Assembly (NCBI RefSeq): GCF_003226255.1
Contig: NZ_QJST01000002.1
Location: 186,001 to 250,000, forward strand
Direction of reading: 5' to 3'
Length of the DNA stretch: 64,000 nucleotides
Origin: Idiomarina fontislapidosi
GTDB taxonomy: Bacteria; Pseudomonadota; Gammaproteobacteria; Enterobacterales; Alteromonadaceae
In this document: one piece after another, positions 16,189 to 26,064 of the stretch
Numbering within the stretch: position 1 is the first letter of the stretch
How the letters are laid out: each line of letters begins with the position of its first letter
Translations under genes and position numbers: made by a program
Notes under the pieces: model-generated
The model's input: only the letters and a program-made list of their open reading frames with translations
Database searches by the model: none
What the model was told of the DNA's origin: nothing

Positions 16189-18573
16189 CTAATCCCTCAA
16201 GGTTGCATCAAACTCCGACTGTAACGTCGATACGAGCCTTTCCATAATGCCGTTAATTTCGGTTTCTTCAAGTGTCTTTTCATTATCTTGAAGCGTAACA
16301 GAAAGAGCTAAACTGCGTTTACCTTCTGGCAAATTTTCGCCTTGGTAAACATCAAATAAGTTTAGGTCAATCAATTGATTAACGCCAATATTCTTCAGCG
16401 TAGTTAATACCTCACCCGCCGCAATCCGCTCATCTAAAACAATCGCTAAGTCACGACGAATACTTGGGAACCTTGATATTGGTTGCGCGGTAGGAATACT
16501 GCGCTGATTAATCGCATCAAGCTCCAACTCAAATACAAACGCCCGTTGGTTTAAGCCAAATGCTTTTTCAAATTGCGGGTGTAACGCCCCAATAAAACCG
16601 ATACAACGCTCACCACGATAGATTGCAGCCGATTGCCCTGGATGCAGCGCCGTGTGTTCACTCGCTACAAAGCGAATGTCATCCACACCCGACTTTTTCA
16701 ATAAGGCTTCTACATCACCCTTTACGTCGTAGAAATCAACATTACGATCATCGATAGACCAGTGTTCACCAAAAGCTTTACCTGAGCGCACGCCGGCAAA
16801 CATTGGCTGTTGATTAACCCCGTTTTCAGCCTGCTCGTCAGGAACGAAGCGGAGTCCGGTCTCAACAAAGGCAAGCACCGATTGTTGACGCTTTTGATTA
16901 TGCGCTAACGCATTCAGCAACCCTGGCCATAGACTCAGGCGCATAGACGACATCTCTACTGAGATCGGGTGTGGTAACGTCAACGAAGCACTGTCATCAA
17001 ATAACGCTGCTTGGTGTTTTGGATCCACGAAGCTGTAAGTAATGGCTTCTTGATAGCCGCGTTCGATCATGGCGTCCACTAAACGATGCGTGCTGATTAA
17101 TGCTTCCTGTTGCGGACGCATACGCAATTGTGCCGCGGGCGCCGCCGCTTGAATGTTGTTGTAGCCGTAAACCCGAGCGACCTCCTCAATGAGATCCTCT
17201 TCTATCGCAATATCAAAACGATAAGTCGGCACCTGAACCTGCCACTGCCCCTCGCCTACTTGCACTGCAAAACCCAACCGTTTAAGGATTTCAGTCACAC
17301 GGTCGGTTTCGATATCAATACCTAACACGCTCGATAAACGTGCTGCACGCAAGGTGACATCAGCGGGTTTAGGTAGATGCTCATCTGACTTAGCTTCTAC
17401 AATAGGACCAGCCTCACCACCACAAATTTCAACCAATAGCTGGGTAGCGCGCTCCATAGCTTGGCGCTGCAATTCAGGATCAACACCGCGTTCATAACGG
17501 TGAGAAGCATCTGTATGCAAACCAAAGCGACGCGCTTTACCTAAAATGGCGTCAGGCGCAAAGAACGCGCTTTCGAGGAAAATATGTTGGCTGCCCTCGG
17601 TAACACCACTGTCGAGACCACCATAAACGCCTGCCATAGCCAATGCCTGTTTGTCGTCGGCAATAACTAACACGTCGTCATCGAGTTTAACTTCTTGCTC
17701 ATCGAGTAAAGTTAAGCGCTCACCTTTGTTGGCATAGCGCACATGAATGTCGCCCTGAACACGATCGAGGTCAAACGCGTGCATCGGGTGACCGAGCTCC
17801 AACAATACGTAGTTGGTGATATCAACCACAGGATCAATGCTACGAATACCACTGCGACGTAATTTCTCGCTCATCCATAAGGGCGTCTGCTGTTTAACAT
17901 CGACATTTTTTACTACGCGTCCCAAGTAACGAGGACATCCATTAGGCGCATCAAGGTGAATCGCCCTAGTGTCTTCAAGGGTGGCTGCAACCGTCTCAAA
18001 TGTCGGCTCTGTCACATCGATGTTATTCAGTACACCGACCTCCCGTGCGATACCACGAATACTTAAACAGTCACCACGATTCGGTGTTAAATCGATATCA
18101 ATACTCAGGTCATCAAGCCCAAGGTAATCACGGTAATCTTTGCCGATCGGCGCGTCTGAAGGCAGTTCGATAATCCCATCATGATCATCAATTAGGCCAA
18201 GTTCTTTAAATGAACACAGCATGCCGTGTGAAGGATGCCCGCGCAGTTTTGCTTTTTTGATCTTGAAATCACCAGGCAATACCGCACCCACTTTAGCAAC
18301 CACCACCATTAAATCTTTACGACAGTTCGGCGCGCCACATACGATATCAAGCAATTCACCATCGCCGACATCAACTTTAGTGACCTGAAGCTTGTCTGCA
18401 TCGGGGTGTGGACCACATTCCACTACTTTGCCAACAACGACCGTGTGGAAGTCGGCGGCGACAGGCTCTAAACCATCGACCTCAAGACCAGCCATGCTGA
18501 GCTGTTCACTCAACGCTTCACTCGAAATGTCTGGGTTGACCCAAGTTCTTAGCCAATTTTCGCTAAATTTCAT
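16189..18573 (-). CDS. pheT: phenylalanyl-tRNA synthetase beta subunit
   Basis: The 794-residue protein has the full domain order: N-terminal domain, EMAP/OB tRNA-binding domain (VVVGKVVECGPHPDADKLQV, about residues 45-65), B3/B4 editing domain, B5 domain (LRAARLSSVLG), the catalytic-like core (RMRPQQEALISTHRLVDAM), and the C-terminal anticodon-binding ferredoxin fold (ISRFPSIRRDLAIVLDE). It pairs with PheS in the alpha2-beta2 enzyme that charges tRNA-Phe and edits Tyr. The start lies 13 bases after the pheS stop. Length agrees with E. coli PheT (795). Confidence 0.97.
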   Translation of the reverse strand: MKFSENWLRTWVNPDISSEALSEQLSMAGLEVDGLEPVAADFHTVVVGKVVECGPHPDADKLQVTKVDVGDGELLDIVCGAPNCRKDLMVVVAKVGAVLPGDFKIKKAKLRGHPSHGMLCSFKELGLIDDHDGIIELPSDAPIGKDYRDYLGLDDLSIDIDLTPNRGDCLSIRGIAREVGVLNNIDVTEPTFETVAATLEDTRAIHLDAPNGCPRYLGRVVKNVDVKQQTPLWMSEKLRRSGIRSIDPVVDITNYVLLELGHPMHAFDLDRVQGDIHVRYANKGERLTLLDEQEVKLDDDVLVIADDKQALAMAGVYGGLDSGVTEGSQHIFLESAFFAPDAILGKARRFGLHTDASHRYERGVDPELQRQAMERATQLLVEICGGEAGPIVEAKSDEHLPKPADVTLRAARLSSVLGIDIETDRVTEILKRLGFAVQVGEGQWQVQVPTYRFDIAIEEDLIEEVARVYGYNNIQAAAPAAQLRMRPQQEALISTHRLVDAMIERGYQEAITYSFVDPKHQAALFDDSASLTLPHPISVEMSSMRLSLWPGLLNALAHNQKRQQSVLAFVETGLRFVPDEQAENGVNQQPMFAGVRSGKAFGEHWSIDDRNVDFYDVKGDVEALLKKSGVDDIRFVASEHTALHPGQSAAIYRGERCIGFIGALHPQFEKAFGLNQRAFVFELELDAINQRSIPTAQPISRFPSIRRDLAIVLDERIAAGEVLTTLKNIGVNQLIDLNLFDVYQGENLPEGKRSLALSVTLQDNEKTLEETEINGIMERLVSTLQSEFDATLRD

Positions 18574-18586
18574 GTTCGCCGCCCTC

Positions 18587-19603
<1,017 letters not shown>

Positions 19604-19624
19604 CTATTCTAACGAAAAAGCCAT

Positions 19625-19653
19625 AAAAAAGGGAGCCGAATTGGCTCCCTTTT
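19625..19653 (-). terminator. hairpin between rplT and pheS (terminator or attenuator)
   Basis: GGGAGCC/GGCTCCC stem (19631-19637 with 19643-19649), five-base loop; on the minus strand it is followed by six Ts. It lies 41 bases after rplT. E. coli pheST has a Phe-dependent attenuator here; I see no Phe-rich leader peptide in this gap, so a plain partial terminator is as likely. Confidence 0.75.
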
Positions 19654-19693
19654 AAATCTGTTTATCGGTTTTTGGCAAAGCCTTTATTGCCGA

Positions 19694-20047
19694 TTACAGT
19701 GCACCTTTCGCCTTTTCTACCAAGGCTGCAAAACCACTTTGGTCATGAACAGCGATGTCGGCAAGGATTTTGCGATCGATTTCTACCGATGCTTTTTTAA
19801 GACCGTTGATAAAGCGGCTGTAAGACAAACCGTTTTGACGCGCTGCCGCATTGATACGAACAATCCATAATTGACGGAATTGACGTTTCTTGTTGCGACG
19901 GTCACGGTAAGCGTATTGACCTGCTTTAGTAACTGCCTGTACCGCAACGCGATATACGCGACTACGAGCACCATAATAACCTTTCGCCTGCTTTAGGACT
20001 TTCTTGTGACGCGCACGCGCGATCACACCACGTTTAACTCGTGCCAT
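19694..20047 (-). CDS. rplT: 50S ribosomal protein L20
   Basis: The 117-residue protein shows [56 protein letters not shown] and ends KAKGAL-like (here EKAKGAL). It binds 23S rRNA early in large-subunit assembly and, in E. coli, represses the infC-rpmI-rplT operon through its mRNA. 14 bases separate it from rpmI. Confidence 0.98.
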   Translation of the reverse strand: MARVKRGVIARARHKKVLKQAKGYYGARSRVYRVAVQAVTKAGQYAYRDRRNKKRQFRQLWIVRINAAARQNGLSYSRFINGLKKASVEIDRKILADIAVHDQSGFAALVEKAKGAL

Positions 20048-20061
20048 TTGCTAATCCCTCC

Positions 20062-20259
20062 TTACGCGTATGGTAACATACGATCGACTAATTTGACGTC
20101 GGCCTCGTGGACCATGCTCTTCGCGCGAAGCTGACGCTTACGCTTAGGTGTCTTCTTAGTCAGAATGTGACGCAAGTGAGATTGCTTGCACTTGTAACCG
20201 CCTGAAGCAGTCTTTTTAAAGCGCTTTGACGCGCCCTTGTTTGATTTCATTTTTGGCAT
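20062..20259 (-). CDS. rpmI: 50S ribosomal protein L35
   Basis: The 65-residue basic protein ([20 protein letters not shown], then [18 protein letters not shown] and ending RMLPYA) is a complete L35. It sits in the conserved infC-rpmI-rplT order, 77 bases after infC; in E. coli translation of rpmI is the target of L20 control, and the longish gap would allow such structure. Confidence 0.98.
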   Translation of the reverse strand: MPKMKSNKGASKRFKKTASGGYKCKQSHLRHILTKKTPKRKRQLRAKSMVHEADVKLVDRMLPYA

Positions 20260-20336
20260 GAAATAAAACTCCGCATTGTTGATTAAAAGTGTGACAGGGT
20301 GAGTGCAACCTAAGCTGCACTACTTGTGTACCACAA

Positions 20337-20879
20337 TCACTTCTTAGCCGGTGCCAGAACCATAATCATCTGGCGACCTTCGGCCCTTCTAGGGAACGAC
20401 TCAACAGTTGAGATTTCATCTAAATCGTCTTTAACACGATTCAATAACTCAATACCCAACTCTTGGTGTGCCATTTCCCGGCCACGGAAACGGATAGTGA
20501 CTTTAGTTTTGTCACCTCCCTCGAGGAAACGACGCAGGTTGCGCAGTTTTACCTGGTAGTCGCCCTCATCTGTGCCAGGTCGGAACTTAACTTCCTTAAC
20601 CTGAATCTGTTTCTGCTTTTTCTTCTGCTCTTTCTGGTCTTTACTCTTTTCGTAGAGAAACTTACCGTAATCCATAAGGCGGCAGACAGGTGGCTCAGCA
20701 TTTGGACTCATTTCGACCAAATCAACACCAGCATCGACTGCTGCTTCAAGAGCTTCATTGATACTTACAATACCGATCTGTTCACCTTCCGTGCCAATTA
20801 AGCGAACTTCATTAACACGAATTTCGTCATTGATACGATTTTTGTCAGCGCTTTTCTGAGTTCTTTTTCCGCCTTTAAT
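20337..20879 (-). CDS. infC: translation initiation factor IF-3, AUU start codon
   Basis: Taking the ATT at 20877-20879 as start gives 180 residues, exactly the E. coli length, beginning (f)[20 protein letters not shown] when initiated with Met. GGAGGA lies seven bases upstream of it. No ATG or GTG lies near the true N-terminus; the first conventional start in frame would remove 53 residues of the N-domain. Conserved segments follow: [20 protein letters not shown], then [20 protein letters not shown] and [20 protein letters not shown]. The rare AUU codon is known to let IF-3 repress its own translation. It follows thrS by 20 bases. Confidence 0.97.
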   Translation of the reverse strand: MKGGKRTQKSADKNRINDEIRVNEVRLIGTEGEQIGIVSINEALEAAVDAGVDLVEMSPNAEPPVCRLMDYGKFLYEKSKDQKEQKKKQKQIQVKEVKFRPGTDEGDYQVKLRNLRRFLEGGDKTKVTIRFRGREMAHQELGIELLNRVKDDLDEISTVESFPRRAEGRQMIMVLAPAKK

Positions 20880-20899
20880 GGTTTATTCCTCCAAACTAA

Positions 20900-22816
20900 T
20901 TAATTAATTTTGCGTGTTCGTACTTCGTTTTCTAACTGCTCAACAAATTGTTCAAGCGGGAACTTGCCTAAGTCTTCACCGCTACGGGTACGAACCGCAA
21001 CCTCGCCAGCCTCGACTTCTTTGTCGCCGACAACCAGCAAATATGGAACACGTTTTAATGTGTGTTCTCGGATTTTAAAGCCTATCTTCTCATTTCTCAA
21101 GTCGGCTGATGCACGAATTCCCTTTTCATTGAGGGATTTCACGACTTTATTCACATAATCGCGTTGATTATCGGTAATATTCATCAACACAACTTGCGTT
21201 GGTGCCAGCCACAACGGGAAGTTACCCGCGTACTCTTCAATGAGAATACCCATGAAGCGTTCTAATGAACCAAGAATCGCTCGGTGGATCATTACCGGTG
21301 TGTGGCGTTCGTTATCTTCACCCACGTAAGTCGCGTTTAAACGACCCGGTAACGCGAAATCTAACTGTATTGTACCACATTGCCACGCACGACCTAAGCA
21401 ATCGAACAAAGTAAATTCAATTTTAGGACCATAGAACGCTCCCTCACCAGGTAAATAGGTGAAGTCGATGTTGTGCGCTTTCAAGGCATCAGCGAGTGCT
21501 TTTTCACTGCGATCCCAAGTCGCATCATCACCAAGACGTTTCTCCGGGCGGGTTGACAGCTTCACATCGATCTTATCGAAACCGAACGTTTCATATGTTT
21601 CGTAGACCATTTTAATACATGCTGCGACTTCTTCTTGTACCTGATCTTCAGTACAAAAAACGTGCGCATCGTCTTGTGTGAAGCCGCGTACACGCATCAA
21701 TCCGTGTAACGCACCTGAAGGTTCATTACGGTGACATGAACCAAACTCTGCCATACGCAGCGGTAAATCGCGGTAGGATTTAAGCCCTTGGTTAAAGATC
21801 TGCACATGACCTGGGCAGTTCATTGGCTTAACCGCATATTCACGATTTTCAGACGAGGTGGTAAACATCAGGTCTGAGAATTTCTCCCAGTGTCCAGATT
21901 TTTCCCACAGCACCCGGTCCATCATCATTGGACCTTTAACTTCCTGATACTGATACTGGCGCAGTTTTTCACGCACGAAGTCTTCGAGTTCGCGGAAAAT
22001 CGTCCAACCATTGTGGTGCCAGAAAACCATGCCCGGCGCTTCTTCCTGCCAGTGGAATAAATCTTGTGCTTTACCGATCTTACGGTGATCACGCTTTTCG
22101 GCTTCTTCTAACCGTTGCAGGTACGCTTTGAGCTGCTTTTTATCTGCCCAGGCGGTGCCATAAATACGCTGCAACATCTTATTATCAGAGTTACCGCGCC
22201 AGTACGCCCCCGCCATTTTCATCACTTTAAAGTGTTGGCAAAACTTCATGTTGGGTACATGCGGACCACGACACATATCAATATATTCTTCGTGGTGATA
22301 AAGACCGGGTGTCGCATCGGTCGGAATATCTTCGTCGAGGATCTCGACTTTGTATGGTTCGTGGCGCTCTACAAAGGTTTCACGCGCTGCTTGCCAACTG
22401 ACTTTCTTTTTAATGACTTGATACTCAGTTTTAGCAAGCTCTTTCATGCGTTGCTCAAGCTTATCAAGGTCATCTTGTGTTAGCGTGTGATCAACGTCAA
22501 CATCATAATAAAAGCCGTTATCGATGACTGGGCCAATCGCCATTTTGGCATCAGGCCACAACTGCTTGAACGCATGACCTAATAAATGAGCACATGAGTG
22601 ACGAATAATGTGCACACCGTCATCATCTTTCGGTGTCACGATCTCAATACGTGCATCGTGTTCAATCATTTCACAGGCGTCGACGAGCTCGCCGTCGATG
22701 CGCCCTGCTACGGTCGCTTTAGCTAGACCCGCGCCAATATCTTGCGCCACATCCATAATGGATACAGGTTGATCAAATTCGCGTTGACTACCGTCAGGGA
22801 GAGTGATTACAGGCAT
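20900..22816 (-). CDS. thrS: threonyl-tRNA synthetase
   Basis: The 638-residue enzyme has an N-terminal TGS domain (about 1-61), the editing domain with [10 protein letters not shown] and later HCxxxx-type cysteine/histidine ligands ([11 protein letters not shown]), a class II catalytic core with [12 protein letters not shown], motif 2 [20 protein letters not shown], zinc-binding residues, and a C-terminal anticodon domain ([20 protein letters not shown]). It charges tRNA-Thr and removes mischarged Ser. It is the first gene of the block thrS-infC-rpmI-rplT. In E. coli ThrS binds its own leader mRNA; an inverted repeat upstream is noted separately. Confidence 0.97.
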   Translation of the reverse strand: MPVITLPDGSQREFDQPVSIMDVAQDIGAGLAKATVAGRIDGELVDACEMIEHDARIEIVTPKDDDGVHIIRHSCAHLLGHAFKQLWPDAKMAIGPVIDNGFYYDVDVDHTLTQDDLDKLEQRMKELAKTEYQVIKKKVSWQAARETFVERHEPYKVEILDEDIPTDATPGLYHHEEYIDMCRGPHVPNMKFCQHFKVMKMAGAYWRGNSDNKMLQRIYGTAWADKKQLKAYLQRLEEAEKRDHRKIGKAQDLFHWQEEAPGMVFWHHNGWTIFRELEDFVREKLRQYQYQEVKGPMMMDRVLWEKSGHWEKFSDLMFTTSSENREYAVKPMNCPGHVQIFNQGLKSYRDLPLRMAEFGSCHRNEPSGALHGLMRVRGFTQDDAHVFCTEDQVQEEVAACIKMVYETYETFGFDKIDVKLSTRPEKRLGDDATWDRSEKALADALKAHNIDFTYLPGEGAFYGPKIEFTLFDCLGRAWQCGTIQLDFALPGRLNATYVGEDNERHTPVMIHRAILGSLERFMGILIEEYAGNFPLWLAPTQVVLMNITDNQRDYVNKVVKSLNEKGIRASADLRNEKIGFKIREHTLKRVPYLLVVGDKEVEAGEVAVRTRSGEDLGKFPLEQFVEQLENEVRTRKIN

Positions 22817-22896
22817 GAAACTTCCTTTCTACAGTGGTGACACCTACCAAGTGCCACATGCGCTAACATCGATTCTTTGTCGAACCATACGAAATT

Positions 22897-22925
22897 GTTT
22901 ACGTTCGGTACCATCGAACGTAAAC
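22897..22925. repeat. perfect 11-bp inverted repeat upstream of thrS
   Basis: GTTTACGTTCG (22897-22907), 7-base spacer, CGAACGTAAAC (22915-22925). It lies in the 151-base divergent region of thrS and the EamA gene. It may be an operator for either gene or, if transcribed, a stem in the thrS leader. On the plus strand it sits just before a TATAAT at 22932-22937. Confidence 0.7.
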
Positions 22926-22931
22926 GCACAC

Positions 22932-22937
22932 TATAAT
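22932..22937 (+). promoter_or_regulatory. putative -10 box of the EamA transporter gene
   Basis: A perfect TATAAT 30 bases before ATG 22968. The -35 position (TACCAT) is poor, which would suit a promoter that depends on a protein bound at the adjacent inverted repeat. Confidence 0.45.
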
Positions 22938-22967
22938 GCAGGCTTTTTGTTAGAGCAAGGATAACAC

Positions 22968-23852
22968 ATGGATCTGGCGAATGTTTGGGGGCAGTTAGCG
23001 GCTTTAACGGCCGCGGCTTTTTGGGCAGTGGCGTCGATACTTTATCATCGTGCCGGCGCCCACTTCTCAGCATTACAAATGAACCTCATCAAAGGAGCGA
23101 TTGCCAGCCCGTTGTTATTTGCCATGAGCGCCCTCGTGGGCGCCCCGCTCGGGTTTAGCTCAGGTCTGTGGCTACTTGCTCTGAGTGGAGTCATTGGTAT
23201 TACCGTAGGTGATAGTTGTCACTTTGCCGCGCTAAGGCGTCTTGGTCCATGGCATGCGATGCTGCTCGAGTATCTGGCACCTCCGTTGGCGGCATTGATG
23301 GCTTGGCTGTTTTTAAATGATGGACTTTCTGGGATAGAGATTATCGGAGCCATGATTACGCTCCTCGGCGTGCTACTTGTGGTTACAGAGCGCACTCCGA
23401 CACAACAGCCATCACTTTCTTTCAGCGGTGTATTGTTCGGTTGCGGGGCTGCTTTATGTCAAGCGACAGGCCTCGTGATGGCGTTCTCTGTCTTACAAAC
23501 AGATGCGCTCGATCCCATTAATGCGGCATTTATTCGTCTCGCCGCTGGCTCTATTTTACTGGCAATCATTGTTGGCTTATCACAACGTCACGCGTTTCAA
23601 GCCCTTTTTCGCCAATGCCGAGCCATCAACCCCATGCCGCTGCTTGGCGCCATCTTTTTTGGAACTTTTTTAGCTATTTGGTTACAGCAGCTATCTATCG
23701 CGCATATCAATCCAGGCTTAACACAGACACTGCTATCAACCGCACCGCTCTTTTTAATTCCAATTTCTTTACTGAAAAAACAAACGATTACCCTGCGGTC
23801 GGTCAGCGGAGCGCTGGTCTCATTAGGGGGTATTGCAATTTTATTTCTATAA
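22968..23852 (+). CDS. EamA/DMT family transporter
   Basis: The 294-residue protein has ten hydrophobic helices in two EamA repeats (about 1-135 and 150-294). Typical segments are AALTAAAFWAVASILYHRAG, GDSCHFAALRRLGPWHAMLL with the following EYLAPPLAALMAWL, and the end of repeat 2 with LGGIAILFL. Drug/metabolite superfamily members export or import small metabolites such as amino acids; the substrate cannot be told. The gene stands alone, divergent from thrS, and the following small gene starts 35 bases later. Confidence 0.9.
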   Translation: MDLANVWGQLAALTAAAFWAVASILYHRAGAHFSALQMNLIKGAIASPLLFAMSALVGAPLGFSSGLWLLALSGVIGITVGDSCHFAALRRLGPWHAMLLEYLAPPLAALMAWLFLNDGLSGIEIIGAMITLLGVLLVVTERTPTQQPSLSFSGVLFGCGAALCQATGLVMAFSVLQTDALDPINAAFIRLAAGSILLAIIVGLSQRHAFQALFRQCRAINPMPLLGAIFFGTFLAIWLQQLSIAHINPGLTQTLLSTAPLFLIPISLLKKQTITLRSVSGALVSLGGIAILFL

Positions 23853-23887
23853 TAAAAGGAAGTTAAGCGGGCCAAAAGGTAATTGTT

Positions 23888-24097
23888 ATGCACGAAGAAG
23901 ACCTGACCCATGCAATCGTCCGTTGTCCCCATTGCGGGCATACAACGCAACTGGGTGTCGATACCAGTAACGGTGATCAAGACTACCAAGAAGAATGTTC
24001 AGCCTGTGGTGATCTTATTCATATCCAACTCACCGTCGACCCCATTCACTCGCAAACACGATTGAAGGTCGACGGCAATGACGAACAGTTCTATTGA
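23888..24097 (+). CDS. CPXCG-motif cysteine-rich small protein
   Basis: The 69-residue protein carries two Cys pairs, CPHCG (residues 13-17) and CSACG (37-41), as in the CPXCG cysteine-rich family (PF14255 type), a likely zinc ribbon. N-terminal MHEEDLTHAIVRCPHCGHTT and DYQEECSACGDLI fit well. Function unknown. Its last 7 bases overlap the end of the convergent riboflavin synthase gene. Confidence 0.9.
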   Translation: MHEEDLTHAIVRCPHCGHTTQLGVDTSNGDQDYQEECSACGDLIHIQLTVDPIHSQTRLKVDGNDEQFY

Positions 24098-24702
24098 CCG
24101 CGTGCCGCGAGCACGCGCTCCACGGTCGTGACGGTTGTGATCGTTTGTTGGTCCATTTCGATATTGACTTTATCGCCAGGCTTAAGTGCAGCCAAGTTAG
24201 TCAAGCGCAATGTCTCGGGTATCAGATGTAAGCTGAATTGATTGCCATCGACCTGCCCGACCGTCAAGCTCGCCCCGTTAACTGCAATAAATCCCTTTGC
24301 GAATAAATACGCGACCTGTGCTTGTGGTAATGCTAACCACGCAGACCAATTATTTTCACTGACTTCAATATCAACGATCGATGCCGTGCAATGGATATGT
24401 CCTGACACGTAGTGTCCGCCAATTTCATCCCCGATCCGCAACGAGCGTTCAAAGTTTACCTCCGAGCCAACCACTAACTCGCCTAAATTGGTTAACCGTA
24501 ATGTTTCATCGATGACATCAAATGAAACCTGTGTCTCATCAAAGTGAACCACTGTTAAGCAAACACCGTTTATCGCTATACTAGCACCCAGTTGAACGCC
24601 AGAGAGATGACGCGGCTCGACTTCGATAGTCAAGTGGCGAAACTCGCCTTTATCGGTCAGCGATACTACTTTGGCTTTGGTTTGAACAATACCCGTGAAC
24701 AT
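24091..24702 (-). CDS. ribE: riboflavin synthase, alpha chain
   Basis: The start is ATG 24702 (MFTGIVQTKAKVV), giving 203 residues. Two lumazine-binding barrels are seen: residues 1-97 with LGASIAINGVCLTVV and 98-203 with GHYVSGHIHCTASIV and FIAVNGASLTV. The enzyme dismutates two 6,7-dimethyl-8-ribityllumazine molecules to riboflavin. It is away from ribD/ribH; I see no FMN riboswitch in the short space upstream. The gene begins 7 bases from the divergent DUF3080 gene, so its promoter must lie inside that gene. The symbol ribC is used in E. coli. Confidence 0.95.
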   Translation of the reverse strand: MFTGIVQTKAKVVSLTDKGEFRHLTIEVEPRHLSGVQLGASIAINGVCLTVVHFDETQVSFDVIDETLRLTNLGELVVGSEVNFERSLRIGDEIGGHYVSGHIHCTASIVDIEVSENNWSAWLALPQAQVAYLFAKGFIAVNGASLTVGQVDGNQFSLHLIPETLRLTNLAALKPGDKVNIEMDQQTITTVTTVERVLAARGQ

Positions 24703-24709
24703 GTAATCT

Positions 24710-25774
24710 ATGTCCTTAGTTAACAACTTCAGAATACTGACGAGTTTAAAGGTTTTAGCCGCACGACTCCAGTCAAAGCGACACGCTATCGCATGGGCTA
24801 GCGTCCTTTCCCTCGGTTTAGTCGCTGCCTGCTCACAGCCTTCTGGCTTGTCTAGCCTGCATGAATTGCATGATCGGGTAACATACACCTTGGATATTGA
24901 GTTGGCGCCGTTAACCTTTTCGGTGCGTCCGCCCGCATTGCCCGCCCCTCGCATGCTTAAACCCGTTCATGCGCCTACAACGATGAGTTTTTTAACAGCA
25001 CTGCAGCTCAATCATTGTCGTGCGGGACAAATCATTGCTGAGCGTAATAGTTCGTTGGGTCGTCTTGATGACGGTCTATCTCGTTTCTACGATGACCAAC
25101 GGCTCATCGAGGCATTACTGAGATGTTCTCAAGACCCACAGTCAGAGGCTTTTTCAGACGAGCTGGTTAAAGCCGCTCAGCAACTTGAGGAGCAAACAGC
25201 AACGCGTCTCGCACGCGCCATAGCAACCGATAAAGGGCTTCGGAATGTGATGACGATGGCATCAACGCCACTCACCACCATCTCGGACCAAGATTTTAGC
25301 CACAGCATGGAGGCGTTGAACACGGTAATTGCTTGGTTGCACAACCCGCGAGAGAGCACCGAGCTGACTGCTGCACTGCAAGTGTTAGCGCAGCAAGATT
25401 ATATACCGAAGCTGATGCGCAGCGTTGCCGAGGCGACGGCGTTACTTGATCAGTTTACGCCGCAATTAGACGACTTAGCCAAGCATGCAGGTTGCCTATC
25501 GAAAGGCACTCCTGAGCGCGCCCGTCGCTTACATCAAGCCTTTATCACGGTGTTCATTAAGCAAACTCAAGCAGACTTAGCTGACCTTCAACGCCAATAT
25601 CAACGCGTCAGCGAGGCATTTAATAGACTCGCAGCGCTGGTGCCTCAAGCTGAACTAACAGATTACCTAGTGCATTGGACTGCCTACAATACCCGTTTAC
25701 CCGATACGACAAAAGCGTTTGTCCAGCCTTGGCAACAGTTCTTTGAAACCTGTGGGTTTCAAGCGGGTCGCTAA
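24710..25774 (+). CDS. DUF3080 family lipoprotein
   Basis: The 354-residue protein has a basic N-terminal segment of about 25 residues, a hydrophobic stretch (AIAWASVLSLGLVA) and a lipobox-type AAC with C42, so a lipid anchor is likely; the long n-region makes the exact start uncertain. The mature part is helical and matches DUF3080: YTLDIELAPLTFSVRPPALP, ALQLNHCRAGQIIAERNSSL, and a C-terminal ETCGFQAGR. Function unknown. Its start lies 7 bases from divergent ribE, so the promoters of the two genes overlap or lie within them. Confidence 0.85.
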   Translation: MSLVNNFRILTSLKVLAARLQSKRHAIAWASVLSLGLVAACSQPSGLSSLHELHDRVTYTLDIELAPLTFSVRPPALPAPRMLKPVHAPTTMSFLTALQLNHCRAGQIIAERNSSLGRLDDGLSRFYDDQRLIEALLRCSQDPQSEAFSDELVKAAQQLEEQTATRLARAIATDKGLRNVMTMASTPLTTISDQDFSHSMEALNTVIAWLHNPRESTELTAALQVLAQQDYIPKLMRSVAEATALLDQFTPQLDDLAKHAGCLSKGTPERARRLHQAFITVFIKQTQADLADLQRQYQRVSEAFNRLAALVPQAELTDYLVHWTAYNTRLPDTTKAFVQPWQQFFETCGFQAGR

Positions 25775-25890
25775 ATTTCCACCAGTTTGATGATTAAACA
25801 AGCAAACGCACTGTTATCATTAAAAAAACACTTGCATGCTTAACCTCAAATCAATATGATAGCGCCCGTCTTAACGACATCCCAAATAGT

Positions 25891-25967
<77 letters not shown>

Positions 25968-26002
25968 CTTCTCAGAATCTCACGTTTTTATTTAATGACC
26001 TT

Positions 26003-26029
26003 TGATCCGCTCAAGTTGTTCTATCCGTA
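26003..26029 (+). promoter_or_regulatory. ECF11-type (RpoE-ChrR) promoter of the oxidoreductase gene
   Basis: TGATCC (26003-26008), 17 bases, CGTA (26026-26029), 35 bases upstream of ATG 26065. The two hexamer/tetramer elements and the spacer length are identical to those of the rpoE promoter at 14496-14522. This places the downstream gene in the singlet-oxygen regulon (inference). Confidence 0.65.
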
Positions 26030-26064
26030 AGTTCCGCACACACTTAATTGTTTCGAGGAACTTC

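Noticed and set aside
22807-23073. 88-residue open frame between thrS and the EamA gene
   Set aside because: It overlaps the starts of two certain genes and the divergent promoter; composition is that of an antisense shadow.
24703-25000. FMN riboswitch for ribE
   Set aside because: No conserved RFN elements seen, and the upstream DNA is coding for the DUF3080 protein.
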